Assembly: GCA_036676355.1 (NCBI GenBank)
Contig: JAKFDA010000049.1
Coordinates: forward strand, 1 to 18,537
DNA: 18,537 nt
Direction of reading: 5' to 3'
Source: ZC4RG42 sp036676355
Lineage (GTDB): Bacteria; Pseudomonadota; Gammaproteobacteria; Burkholderiales; SG8-39
Both the position numbers and the translations under genes were made by a program. Numbering within the stretch: the first letter of the stretch is position 1; the number at the start of each line of letters is the position of its first letter. Under the pieces are notes generated by a model. The model was not told where the DNA came from, did not search any database, and saw nothing but the letters and a program-made list of their open reading frames with translations. Positions 9,606 through 16,724 of the stretch are shown here, in pieces.

Positions 9606-9663
9606 ACGCGGAGAGCGCGAAAACAGAACCGGGTTTTCTCCGTGTGCTCTGTGATTCAAGGTC
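9606..9663. repeat. Dispersed GGAGAA/TTCTC inverted element, copy A
   Basis: An imperfect inverted repeat: GAAAAC (9619-9624) pairs with GTTTTC (9633-9638), and flanking CGGAGA and TCTCCG extend it. It runs into TGCTCTGTGATTCAAGG. The same kind of unit recurs at 16602-16672 (GCACGGAGAACA ... TGTTCTCTGTGC ... CTCTGTGGTGAAAGG). It is non-coding and lies between the triheme cytochrome stop and glnS. Confidence 0.55.
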
Positions 9664-9686
9664 TTTTGCTTTTCAATCGTCGCAAT

Positions 9687-9711
9687 GGATCCCCACGTGC
9701 GCGGGGATGAC
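9687..9711. repeat. GGAT...ATGAC hairpin, copy A
   Basis: GGATCCCC, a short loop, then GGGGATGAC: stem ATCCCC (9689-9694) with GGGGAT (9703-9708). It is equivalent in position and flanks to the hairpin at 16689-16714. Confidence 0.6.
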
Positions 9712-9719
9712 ATATCTAT

Positions 9720-9763
9720 CGTCATTCCGGCCAAGCGGCGCAGCCGCGCGAGCCGGAATCCAC
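9720..9763. repeat. GTCATTCCGGC two-part hairpin repeat, copy A
   Basis: The outer stem ATTCCGGC (9724-9731) pairs with GCCGGAAT (9752-9759). The inner stem GCGGC (9735-9739) pairs with GCCGC (9743-9747) around loop GCA. Copies at 16521 and 16725 have the same outer arms, but their inner stem is GCCC/GGGC, a compensated change. On the minus strand it lies 44-83 nt downstream of the triheme cytochrome stop and may act as a transcript-end hairpin. Confidence 0.8.
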
Positions 9764-9806
9764 AATCAGCTTCTTGCAGCACAGCGAACGCTCGATTCCC
9801 GTTGTT

Positions 9807-11072
9807 TTATTTCGCCGCCGTACCGCGCCCCAGACTACCGACTTCCCACGCCGTAACGGCGGATGCCTCGTTGCCCCACGCATTGCGGACGTAGGAAACG
9901 ACTGCCGCGATTTCCTCGTCGTTTAGCAGGGTGGCGAAGGGCGGCATGCCGTAGGGGCGGGGATTGCCCTCGGTTTCCGGCGTGAAGCCGCCGCTCAGCA
10001 CCGCGCGGATGGTGTTCACCGGTACCGTGATGGTGACCGCGCGATTGCCGGCCAGCGCCGGATACATGTTCGTCACGCCTTCGCCTTGTTCGCCGTGACA
10101 ATCGGCGCAGCGTTTGGCGTAGATCTCTTCGCCGCGCGCATACAGATTTCGGTCGACCGGCTGCACTTTTTTCGGCTCGTTGTTGTGCGTGGGCAGCGAG
10201 GCGAGGTAAGTCGCCATGGCGTGCAGGTCATCGTCGGAAAGATGTTGCGTGCCGCCGTACACTACTTCCGCCATCGGGCCCATGACCGACGCGCCCGGCG
10301 CGACGCCGTGCTTGAGCAGCGCGACTACGTTTTCCGTCTTCCATCCCGAGACACTCGCTTCGCTTTCGGCGTGCAGCGAAGGCGCGTACCAGCCTTCCAT
10401 CGGCATCAGCCCGCCGTTCAGCGCATCGTCGGTTGCGCCCAGCGCATTGCGGCTGGCGTGGCAGGCGCTGCAATGGCCGAGGCCGCTCACCAGATAGGCG
10501 CCGCGATTCCATTCGCTCGATCGATCGGCCTGCGTTTCATGGACGCCCGGACGGAAAAACAGTGCGCGCCAGCCGGCCAGCACGAACTGGGTGTTGTACG
10601 GAAAGCGCAGATTGTGGTCGCGATTCGGTTGTTTCACCGCCGGCAGGCTGTGCAGGTAGGCGAACAGTGCGTCCGAATCCGCCCGCGTCACTTTGGTGTA
10701 GTTGGGATATGGAAACGCCGGGTAGAGGAAGCGGCCGTCTTTCGAGCGCCCGTTGTGCATCGCTCGCCACAGATCGTCGCTGGTCCACGTGCCGATGCCC
10801 GTTTCCGGATCGGGCGTCAGGTTGGACGAATACACCGTGCCGAACGGGGTCGCGATGCCGTAGCCGCCGGCATAGGCGGCGCCGCCGCGCGCGGTGTGAC
10901 AGGCGGCGCAATTGCCGGCCCGGGCGAGATAAGCCCCTCGCGCAACGAGCGCGGCCGCATCGCCGGACGAGACGGTAGACGGATGTGCGTCTTCGTCACG
11001 GAAATTGAGCCAGATGAACAGCAGTATGGCGATACAGATCAGCACGCCGAACACGACCAGTGCGCGCTTCAT
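9807..11072 (-). CDS. Triheme cytochrome c, membrane-anchored
   Basis: 421 residues from the ATG at 11072, which overlaps the upstream cytochrome stop as ATGA, a clear sign of coupled translation. The longer in-frame start at 11111 would add 13 residues inside the upstream gene. An N-terminal hydrophobic segment (~6-23, VVFGVLICIAILLFIWL) is probably an uncleaved anchor, placing the heme domains in the periplasm. Three c-type heme motifs are intact: CAACH (55-59), CSACH (201-205) and CADCH (322-326). Later Met-containing stretches (GMPPF near the end, SVMGPM) could supply axial ligands. The size and three-heme layout match cytochrome subunits of membrane alcohol, gluconate or molybdo-aldehyde dehydrogenases, which pass electrons to the quinone pool or oxidase. 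No dehydrogenase gene is adjacent, so the donor is unknown. Confidence 0.92.
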   Translation of the reverse strand: MKRALVVFGVLICIAILLFIWLNFRDEDAHPSTVSSGDAAALVARGAYLARAGNCAACHTARGGAAYAGGYGIATPFGTVYSSNLTPDPETGIGTWTSDDLWRAMHNGRSKDGRFLYPAFPYPNYTKVTRADSDALFAYLHSLPAVKQPNRDHNLRFPYNTQFVLAGWRALFFRPGVHETQADRSSEWNRGAYLVSGLGHCSACHASRNALGATDDALNGGLMPMEGWYAPSLHAESEASVSGWKTENVVALLKHGVAPGASVMGPMAEVVYGGTQHLSDDDLHAMATYLASLPTHNNEPKKVQPVDRNLYARGEEIYAKRCADCHGEQGEGVTNMYPALAGNRAVTITVPVNTIRAVLSGGFTPETEGNPRPYGMPPFATLLNDEEIAAVVSYVRNAWGNEASAVTAWEVGSLGRGTAAK

Positions 11073-11812
11073 TGCCGCGCTCCCTTGGCTGCATCGAGCA
11101 CGCTGCCGCATTCCTTCGGTGGTTTATCACCGTGCGGCGCAGGCGCCGCGCCGGGCGGTATCGGTTGCGCGGACAGCCATGCCGACACGATGGAAATTTC
11201 CAAGGGGGTGAGCGTTTCGGCAATGTCGTGCATGCAGTCGGGCGCGGCTGCCTTGCGCGTGCCGGATTTCCATGCGCCGAGTTGCGCGCGGATGTAATCG
11301 GTCGGCAGGCCGAGCAAGCCCGGCACTGCGGGCTGTACGCCCATCAGCGCGTCGCCGTGACATGCCGCGCAGGCGGGCAAATCGCGCTGCTTATCGCCGG
11401 AAGTCACGAGTTCGCGCGCACGCTCGGCCGTCGATGTGGGTAGCGATGCGCGTTCCGGCGCAGCGTAGGGCGCTTTGAGTTCGCTGAAGTACTGCGCGAT
11501 TTCCATCAGATAAGCGTCGGACAGTTGATCGAGCAGCCCGGTCATCAGCGGGTAATGGCGTCGTCCGTCGCGGAAATGACGCAGTTGGTTATAGAGGTAC
11601 TCGCTCGGCTTGCCGGCGATGCGCGGATAGTAGGCATCGGGGCCCTTGCGTCCCTGATCGTCGTGACAGGCCGTGCAGGCGAGCATGCGCTGTTCCATTG
11701 AATCCTGCGGTGGTGCGGCCTGCGCAGGGATTGCCAGGATGACGAGGAGGAGTGCGACGGCGCTGCAGACGGCAGCGTGGAGGGTGCGTAAACGATAGAC
11801 GTGCAGCGACAT
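11069..11812 (-). CDS. Diheme cytochrome c (periplasmic, c4-like)
   Basis: 247 residues from the ATG at 11812; no good Shine-Dalgarno is visible upstream (CTCTCATC). A Sec signal peptide is clear: a basic start, hydrophobic core ~13-28 (AAVCSAVALLLVILAI), and a likely cleavage after AQA at ~32. Two heme motifs, CTACH (46-50) and CAACH (148-152), define two class I cytochrome domains, as in cytochrome c4-type carriers. YYPRIAGKPSEYLYNQLRHF and VPGLLGLPTDYIRAQL are the repeated 'P-x-L-x-G...Y...QL' segments characteristic of such domains, arguing for internal duplication. It overlaps the triheme gene by 4 nt, so the two products are probably made together and work in one electron-transfer chain. 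The terminal oxidase or dehydrogenase partner is not in the window. Confidence 0.9.
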   Translation of the reverse strand: MSLHVYRLRTLHAAVCSAVALLLVILAIPAQAAPPQDSMEQRMLACTACHDDQGRKGPDAYYPRIAGKPSEYLYNQLRHFRDGRRHYPLMTGLLDQLSDAYLMEIAQYFSELKAPYAAPERASLPTSTAERARELVTSGDKQRDLPACAACHGDALMGVQPAVPGLLGLPTDYIRAQLGAWKSGTRKAAAPDCMHDIAETLTPLEISIVSAWLSAQPIPPGAAPAPHGDKPPKECGSVLDAAKGARQ

Positions 11813-11834
11813 GATGAGAGCAAAAGAGGGGGCT

Positions 11835-11854
11835 TGCGCATGACGGCATGCGCA
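11835..11854 (-). repeat. Intercistronic hairpin
   Basis: TGCGCATG (11835-11842) and CATGCGCA (11847-11854) form a perfect 8-bp stem with loop ACGG. On the minus strand it is followed by a CT-rich stretch with TTTT, 22 nt before the diheme cytochrome ATG. It could be an attenuator or an RNA-processing site; it is not a classical terminator. Confidence 0.5.
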
Positions 11855-11863
11855 GGGAACGGT

Positions 11864-11881
11864 GCGCGGCGATCGCCGCGC
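11864..11881 (-). repeat. 18-base palindrome after the DUF2970 stop
   Basis: GCGCGGCGATCGCCGCGC is perfectly self-complementary and begins 3 nt beyond the DUF2970 stop codon. There is no T-run behind it. Together with the hairpin at 11835 it fills most of the 72-nt gap before the diheme cytochrome. Confidence 0.55.
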
Positions 11882-11884
11882 CGG

Positions 11885-12112
11885 TCAGAGCACGATCGAC
11901 ACCACGGTGATCAGAGTGGCGACGAATATTGCTCCGCAGATCAGCCCGGTGATGATGACCTGTGCCGGGGTCAGGTGGGCGACATCCGCTTCGTGGCCGG
12001 CTCTTTTGCGTACGCCGAAAAAGCCCCACGCCACGGTCTTGAACGCGTGCAATACGCCGCCGCGCCGGGCCGGCGTGGTGGAATCGGAAGTGTGCTGCGT
12101 GGATTTCGGCAT
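11885..12112 (-). CDS. DUF2970 family small membrane protein
   Basis: 75 residues from the ATG at 12112, preceded by CGGAG at about 7-nt spacing; a TTG two codons upstream is too close to that site. The N-terminal ~20 residues are polar, then comes VLHAFKTVAWGFFGVRKRAGHEAD, whose 'W-x-F-F-G-V/I-R-K' core is the DUF2970 signature as I recall it. A single C-terminal transmembrane helix follows (~52-74, QVIITGLICGAIFVATLITVVSIVL). DUF2970 genes are commonly found beside cytochrome c oxidase genes, and a role in respiratory-complex assembly or stability has been presumed but not shown. Here it stands first in a unit with two c-type cytochromes, which keeps the respiratory association even though no oxidase gene is present. 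Confidence 0.82.
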   Translation of the reverse strand: MPKSTQHTSDSTTPARRGGVLHAFKTVAWGFFGVRKRAGHEADVAHLTPAQVIITGLICGAIFVATLITVVSIVL

Positions 12113-12169
12113 GAACAATCTCCGGGAAGTGTGCCAAGCATACGAAGGATGGCGCGCGAGCGGTAGCTA

Positions 12170-12229
12170 CAGATCGCGCATCTGCCGACCATAACAGATG
12201 GCGGTTTATTGGATTTGCGCGAGAATCTG
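12170..12229. promoter_or_regulatory. CAGAT/ATCTG repeats between DUF2970 and ydcR
   Basis: CAGAT occurs at 12170-12174 and 12195-12199, and its complement ATCTG at 12180-12184 and 12225-12229. This gives an inverted pair with a 5-nt spacer, plus a wider one ending just before the ydcR ATG. MocR-type regulators often control a divergent gene and themselves through repeats in the shared intergenic region, so this is a reasonable operator candidate. That is inference only. Confidence 0.4.
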
Positions 12230-12232
12230 TAT

Positions 12233-13675
12233 ATGTCCAGCCCAGAAGCAGTCCCCGACCCGAACACGTTGTATGTGCGGCTGGCGAACGATGTCGCCGG
12301 GCTTATCGAAGCCGGCACGTTGAAGCCGGGCGAGAAACTGCCGTCGGTACGCGCCATGAGCGCCAGCCGCCATGTCAGTTTGTCCACGGTGTTGCAGGCC
12401 TATTATTTACTGGAAGGGCGCGGCTTCATTCGCAGCAAGCCGCGCTCCGGCTATTTCGTCAGCCCACACTGGCGCGGCTTGCCGCTCGAGCCGAGCGTTA
12501 CGACGCCGCCGCGGCGCTCGACCGCGGTGAATGTCTCCGATCTCGTGTTCGAAGTGCTGGAAGCGATCAAGCACCGCGAAGTGGTGCCGCTGGGTTCGGC
12601 CTTCCCCAGCCCGATGTTGTTCCCGTTGCCCAGGCTGGCGCAGGTGCTCTGCAGTACGGCGCGCAACCTCGATCCCTGGGAAACGATCGAAAGTCTGCCG
12701 CCCGGCAATTACGACTTGCGGCGCGCCATCGCGCGACGTTATGTGGAATCGGGCGCGCAAGTGTCGCCGGAAGACATCCTCATCACCAGCGGCGCGATGG
12801 AAGCGCTGAGCCTGTGCCTGCATACGGTGACGCAGCGCGGCGATGTGGTGGCGATCGAATCGCCGACGTTCTACGGTGCGCTGCAACTGGTGGAGGCGCT
12901 CGATCTGCGCGCGGTGGAGATCGCCACGCACCCGGGCGAGGGCATCGATCTGGGCGCGCTGGAACAGGCGATCCGCAAGCACGCCGTCAAGGCGTGCTGG
13001 CTCATGACCACTTTTCAGAATCCGCTCGGCAGCCTGATGCCTGACGAGAAGAAGCGCGAACTCGTGCGTCTGCTCGCCAGGCACGATATTCCGCTGATCG
13101 AGGACGACGTCTACAGCGAACTCTATTTCGGCGAGCGGCGCCCCAAACCCGCCAAGGCCTACGATCGCGCCGGACTGGTGATGCATTGCGGTTCGTATGC
13201 GAAGTGCCTTGCGCCGGGCTATCGCGTCGGCTGGGTCGCACCGGGTCGTTATGCGCAAGCGGTGCAGCGGCGCAAAACCATGACCACGCTATCGACCAAC
13301 GTGCACGCGCAGGCGGCGCTGGCCGAGTATCTCCGCCACGGCGCATACGATCATCATTTGCGCCAACTGCGCGGCGCGCTGCAGCAACAACAGACCGATA
13401 TGCTGCAGGCGATTCAGCGGCACTTTCCGCGCGGCACGCGCATTTCGCACCCGCAGGGCGGCTACTTTCTGTGGTTGCAATTGCCCGAAGGCGTCGATGC
13501 GCTCGCCATTCATCGCAGCGCCTTGCAAAAGCGCATCAGCATCGCGCCCGGCCCGATCTTTTCGCCGCAACGGCGGCACGGCAACTATATCCGCATCAAT
13601 TACGGCCATCCCTGGACCGAAGCGATGGAACAGGCCGTCGCGGAGGTGGGTCGCATCGCCAACGCCATGGTGTGA
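12233..13675 (+). CDS. ydcR: MocR-type GntR/aminotransferase-fold regulator, YdcR-like
   Basis: 480 residues from the ATG at 12233; an in-frame TTG at 12209 is an alternative but brings no conserved sequence. Residues ~10-75 are a GntR winged helix (TLYVRLANDVAGLIEAG, PGEKLPSVRAMSASRHVS, VLQAYYLLEGRGFI). After a linker, residues ~115-475 form a fold-type I aminotransferase-like domain. The PLP-binding lysine is K324 in GSYAKCLAPGYRVGW, and IEDDVYSELYFG and TTFQNPLG supply cofactor contacts. The stretch ESLPPGNYDLRRAIARRY and overall order closely resemble E. coli YdcR as I recall it. MocR proteins sense PLP or an amino-acid/PLP adduct and regulate adjacent genes. The only divergent neighbour is the DUF2970-cytochrome unit. 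It converges with the phosphodiesterase gene, with only 12 nt between stop codons and no evident terminator. Confidence 0.93.
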   Translation: MSSPEAVPDPNTLYVRLANDVAGLIEAGTLKPGEKLPSVRAMSASRHVSLSTVLQAYYLLEGRGFIRSKPRSGYFVSPHWRGLPLEPSVTTPPRRSTAVNVSDLVFEVLEAIKHREVVPLGSAFPSPMLFPLPRLAQVLCSTARNLDPWETIESLPPGNYDLRRAIARRYVESGAQVSPEDILITSGAMEALSLCLHTVTQRGDVVAIESPTFYGALQLVEALDLRAVEIATHPGEGIDLGALEQAIRKHAVKACWLMTTFQNPLGSLMPDEKKRELVRLLARHDIPLIEDDVYSELYFGERRPKPAKAYDRAGLVMHCGSYAKCLAPGYRVGWVAPGRYAQAVQRRKTMTTLSTNVHAQAALAEYLRHGAYDHHLRQLRGALQQQQTDMLQAIQRHFPRGTRISHPQGGYFLWLQLPEGVDALAIHRSALQKRISIAPGPIFSPQRRHGNYIRINYGHPWTEAMEQAVAEVGRIANAMV

Positions 13676-13687
13676 CGGCCGCGCCTG

Positions 13688-14620
13688 TCATGCGACCGCG
13701 CGAATTTGCGGCGGGAGCGGCATCGCCTTCGATTCCATCACCTCGCGCACGCGATACGGATAGTCGCTGATGAGGCCGTTCACGCCCCAGTCGATCAACC
13801 GCGCCATGTCTTCCCGCCCATTGACTGTCCATGGAATCACGGTAAGCCCGAGCGCTTGCGCGTCCGCAATGGTGGCGCTGTCCAGATCCTGAAAGCGCGG
13901 CGACCAGATGTTGCCGCCGGCCGCATGCACCATCTTCGGCACCGAACGGTAGTCGTAAAAGTGCAGGCCGTTGGTCCAGGGCGAGGCCTGATCGCGCGTC
14001 GGCATTACGTTGTCGTCACCCACTCGCTGAGTGGTGAGGCAGGCGGTTGCTACGCCGGGAAATTTCCGCTGTACGACGGCCAGCGTGCGCCAGTCGAAGG
14101 ACTGGATGGTAGTGCGCGCTTGCAAGCCCGCGGCGATGACCTCCGCCATGATCGTTTGGACGAACTGTTCGGGACCTGCGCTCAGTTCAGGATGCGTCGG
14201 ATCGATTTTCGTCTCGATGTTGAAACGCACATGCTCGGCGCCGACCGAGGCGGCCAGGGCAAACACTTCGGACAGCCGCGGGATGCGCACGTTGTCGAGC
14301 CGTTGCTGAATCGGGAAGCGGCGCGCATAGGCACTGCCCGGACGAATCGCGCCGACGTCGTAACGCGACAGGGCGCCGTACGACAGCGTGTTGATCGCCG
14401 GGCCGCGCTGCGCAATCCAGCGACCGTCCAAACGTGTGATGTCCGGATTGAGCGCGGCGTCGTGACTTACCACCGCGATGCCGTCGGCGGTGATGGCGCA
14501 GTCGAGTTCAAGCGTGCTGACGCCGATTTCGAGCGCACGCACAAAACCCGGCAGCGTGTTTTCCGGCAACACCCCGCGTGCGCCGCGATGGCCCTGTATG
14601 TCGAAGCTCGGTTCCGGCAT
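13688..14620 (-). CDS. Glycerophosphodiester phosphodiesterase
   Basis: 310 residues from the ATG at 14620 (MPEPSFDIQGHRGARG). A longer open frame to 14740 has no conserved content and would run through the divergent fadD promoter region. The GDPD signature is intact: QGHRGARGVLPENTLPGF with H11, R12, E20 and N21, ELDCAITADGIAVVSHD with E38, D40 and H53, then FNIETK, all expected metal and acid/base ligands of the TIM barrel. The C-terminus keeps VIPWTVNGREDMARLIDWGVNGLISDYP, typical of the family. It hydrolyses glycerophosphodiesters such as glycerophosphocholine to glycerol-3-phosphate and an alcohol. No signal peptide is seen, suggesting a cytoplasmic UgpQ-like enzyme. It lacks linked ugp/glp transport genes. 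Confidence 0.92.
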   Translation of the reverse strand: MPEPSFDIQGHRGARGVLPENTLPGFVRALEIGVSTLELDCAITADGIAVVSHDAALNPDITRLDGRWIAQRGPAINTLSYGALSRYDVGAIRPGSAYARRFPIQQRLDNVRIPRLSEVFALAASVGAEHVRFNIETKIDPTHPELSAGPEQFVQTIMAEVIAAGLQARTTIQSFDWRTLAVVQRKFPGVATACLTTQRVGDDNVMPTRDQASPWTNGLHFYDYRSVPKMVHAAGGNIWSPRFQDLDSATIADAQALGLTVIPWTVNGREDMARLIDWGVNGLISDYPYRVREVMESKAMPLPPQIRAVA

Positions 14621-14719
14621 GTTTTTTCGCGCTCGCAATGGCTGTGGGCGAGTGTACGGCCTTTCGTACCGGGCGCGCGCCACGGTAGTCGTCGTCCGAT
14701 TCTGTCGCCCACCGTCTGT

Positions 14720-14747
14720 TTGACAGGTCGCGGCAAGCATTCATACT
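14720..14747 (+). promoter_or_regulatory. fadD promoter (sigma70 type)
   Basis: TTGACA (14720-14725) is a perfect -35 box. After a 16-nt spacer, CATACT (14742-14747) fits the -10 consensus at 4/6. Transcription would start near 14754, leaving a leader of about 40 nt to the GTG at 14795. Confidence 0.65.
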
Positions 14748-14783
14748 CTGCCTCGCGGATCAGCATAACAAGCATGCGAAACG

Positions 14784-14797
14784 AGGAGGCCGATGTG
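14784..14797 (+). promoter_or_regulatory. Shine-Dalgarno deciding the fadD GTG start
   Basis: AGGAGG (14784-14789) lies 5 nt before GTG (14795-14797). The upstream ATG at 14774 has no such site and would place this sequence inside the coding region. The GTG start also aligns with the E. coli FadD N-terminus. Confidence 0.8.
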
Positions 14798-16480
14798 GAA
14801 CGTATTTGGCTGCAGAGCTACCCCGCCGGCGTACCGGCCGAGATCGACTACCACCAGTATCGTTCCGTAGGCGATCTGTTCGATCAGTGCGCGGCGCAAT
14901 ACGCCGGTCGCAACGCCTACCACCACATGGGCCGCGACATGAGCTACGCGGACCTCGAGCGTGCCTCGCGTGCGTTCGGCGCATGGCTGCAGGCGCGTGG
15001 ATTACCGAAGGGTGCGCGCGTTGCGCTCATGATGCCCAACGTGCTGCAGTATCCGGTCGGCATTTTCGGCACGCTGCGCGCGGGTTGCGTCGTCGTCAAC
15101 GTCAACCCGCTCTATACGCCGCGCGAACTCGAACACCAGCTGATCGATTCGGGCGCCGAAGTCATCGTCATCCTGGAAAATTTCGCGCATACGCTCGCGC
15201 AGGTCGTTCAGCACACGTCGATCAAGCATGTGGTGCTCGCCAGCATGGGCGACATGCTCGGACTCAAGGGCGGCATCGTCAATCTGGTTGTGCGGCGCGT
15301 GAAGAAAATGGTGCCGCCTTTCGATCTGCCCGGCGCGCTGCGCTGGAACGACGTGCTGGCCGAAGGCGGGCGCTTGACGCTGCATCCGGTCGATGTGGGG
15401 CACGAGGACATCGCCTTTCTGCAATACACCGGCGGCACCACGGGCGTGGCGAAAGGCGCGATGCTGGTCCATCGCAACATCATCGCCAACACGCTGCAGG
15501 CCGAAGCCTGGCTGAAGCCTTTTCTGTCGCGCACACACAGCGACATCGTCATCAATGCGCTGCCGCTGTATCACATCTTTTCGCTGACGGTGAATTGTCT
15601 GCTGTTCTTCAAGGCGGGCGGCTGCAGTGTGCTGATCACCAATCCACGCGACATTCCGGGGTTGGTCAAGGAAATGGGCAAGCATCGCTTCACCGTGTTC
15701 AGCGGCGTCAACACGCTGTTCAATGCGCTGCTGCATAACCCGGATTTCGCCAAGCTCGATTTCTCCGCATTGACCGTTTCACTCGGCGGCGGCATGGCGG
15801 TACAGAAACAGGTGGCCGATCGCTGGAAGGAAGTGACCGGCTGCACGCTGGTCGAAGCTTACGGTCTCACCGAGACATCGCCCGGCGCGACGGTCAACCC
15901 GCTCGACATCAAGGCGTGGAACGGCACTATCGGTCTGCCTATTTCCTCCACCGAAGTGGAAATTCGAGACGACGACGGCAAGCCAGTGCCGCTCGGCCAG
16001 CCGGGCGAAATCTGCATCCGCGGTCCCCAAGTCATGGCCGGTTACTGGAACAGGCCGGAGGAAACCGTCAAGGTGATGAGCGCCGACGGCTACTTCGCCT
16101 CGGGCGATATCGGCATCATGGACGAGCGCGGCTTCGTCAGGATCGTCGATCGCAAAAAAGACATGATCGTGGTGTCCGGCTTCAAGGTGTTCCCCAACGA
16201 GGTCGAGGCCGAATGTTCATTGCATCCCGGCGTGCTCGAATGCGCGGCGATCGGCGTGCCCGACGAGCATTCCGGCGAAGCGGTGAAACTGTTCGTGGTG
16301 CGCAAGGATCCGGCGTTGACCGAGGAAGCGCTTAAGGATCATTTGCACGACGTACTGACCGGCTACAAGCGACCGCATCACATCGAGTTTCGCGATCAAC
16401 TGCCGAAGAGCAACGTCGGCAAGATTCTGCGTCGCGAACTGCGCGATGAAGAGTTGAAGAAAATGAAAGCGGTGGCTTGA
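14795..16480 (+). CDS. fadD: Long-chain-fatty-acid--CoA ligase FadD
   Basis: 561 residues from GTG at 14795 (read MERIWLQSYPAGVP), the same length as E. coli FadD as I recall it. It activates long-chain fatty acids to acyl-CoA with ATP at the inner face of the membrane, the entry to beta-oxidation. Motifs: P-loop YTGGTTGVAKGAM (211-223), NALPLYHIFSLTVNCLLFF, the adenylate-binding YGLTETSPG, FASGDIG, the hinge RIVDRKKDMIVVSGFKVFPNE, and PKSNVGKILRRELRDEE with the C-terminal catalytic lysine. No truncation or frameshift is seen. It is monocistronic, with its own promoter upstream and repeat-rich DNA downstream. A FadR- or PsrA-type operator was not recognised. Confidence 0.96.
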   Translation: MERIWLQSYPAGVPAEIDYHQYRSVGDLFDQCAAQYAGRNAYHHMGRDMSYADLERASRAFGAWLQARGLPKGARVALMMPNVLQYPVGIFGTLRAGCVVVNVNPLYTPRELEHQLIDSGAEVIVILENFAHTLAQVVQHTSIKHVVLASMGDMLGLKGGIVNLVVRRVKKMVPPFDLPGALRWNDVLAEGGRLTLHPVDVGHEDIAFLQYTGGTTGVAKGAMLVHRNIIANTLQAEAWLKPFLSRTHSDIVINALPLYHIFSLTVNCLLFFKAGGCSVLITNPRDIPGLVKEMGKHRFTVFSGVNTLFNALLHNPDFAKLDFSALTVSLGGGMAVQKQVADRWKEVTGCTLVEAYGLTETSPGATVNPLDIKAWNGTIGLPISSTEVEIRDDDGKPVPLGQPGEICIRGPQVMAGYWNRPEETVKVMSADGYFASGDIGIMDERGFVRIVDRKKDMIVVSGFKVFPNEVEAECSLHPGVLECAAIGVPDEHSGEAVKLFVVRKDPALTEEALKDHLHDVLTGYKRPHHIEFRDQLPKSNVGKILRRELRDEELKKMKAVA

Positions 16481-16520
16481 GTCGGTCGCGCGGCGTTCGC
16501 AATCTGGAATGGCGTATCAA

Positions 16521-16567
16521 CCGTCATTCCGGCCAAGCCCGAAGGGCGCGAGCCGGAATCCATTGAA
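16521..16567. repeat. GTCATTCCGGC two-part hairpin repeat, copy B1
   Basis: The outer stem ATTCCGGC (16526-16533) pairs with GCCGGAAT (16552-16559). The inner stem GCCC (16537-16540) pairs with GGGC (16544-16547) around GAA. It starts 40 nt after the fadD stop and may serve as its transcript-end structure, although it has no T-run. Confidence 0.8.
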
Positions 16568-16601
16568 GCAGTCGAAAACCTCCACAGCCTGAATACAGAG
16601 A

Positions 16602-16672
16602 GCACGGAGAACAATGTTTCAATAAACGCTGTTCTCTGTGCCTCTGTGCCTCTGTGTCTCTGTGGTGAAAGG
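16602..16672. repeat. GGAGAA/TTCTC inverted element with CTCTGTG tandem repeat, copy B
   Basis: GCACGGAGAACA (16602-16613) and TGTTCTCTGTGC (16630-16641) form a 12-bp inverted repeat with one mismatch. The right arm enters four copies of CTCTGTG at an exact 8-bp period (from 16634, 16642, 16650 and 16658), ending in TGGTGAAAGG. The element at 9606-9663 is related. It is non-coding. Confidence 0.75.
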
Positions 16673-16688
16673 CCTTCAGAAAACCGGT

Positions 16689-16714
16689 GGATTCCGGGTC
16701 AAGCCCGGAATGAC
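16689..16714. repeat. GGAT...ATGAC hairpin, copy B
   Basis: A perfect 8-bp stem, ATTCCGGG (16691-16698) with CCCGGAAT (16704-16711), around TCAAG. It is flanked by GG and GAC like the element at 9687-9711. Confidence 0.75.
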
Positions 16715-16724
16715 TAGGGATAGG

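Noticed and set aside
9539..9856. 105-codon plus-strand frame between glnS and the cytochrome genes
   Set aside because: It runs straight through the dispersed hairpin repeats and into the 3' end of the triheme cytochrome gene, so it is not a plausible protein.
13706..14794. A 356-codon upstream extension of the fadD open frame
   Set aside because: It is antisense to the well-supported phosphodiesterase gene and has no FadD-like sequence. The AGGAGG plus GTG at 14795 and the TTGACA promoter at 14720 place the real start.
16634..16665. Regular short repeats resembling a small CRISPR array
   Set aside because: The period is 8 bp with no unique spacers and there are no cas genes; it is part of a dispersed intergenic element.
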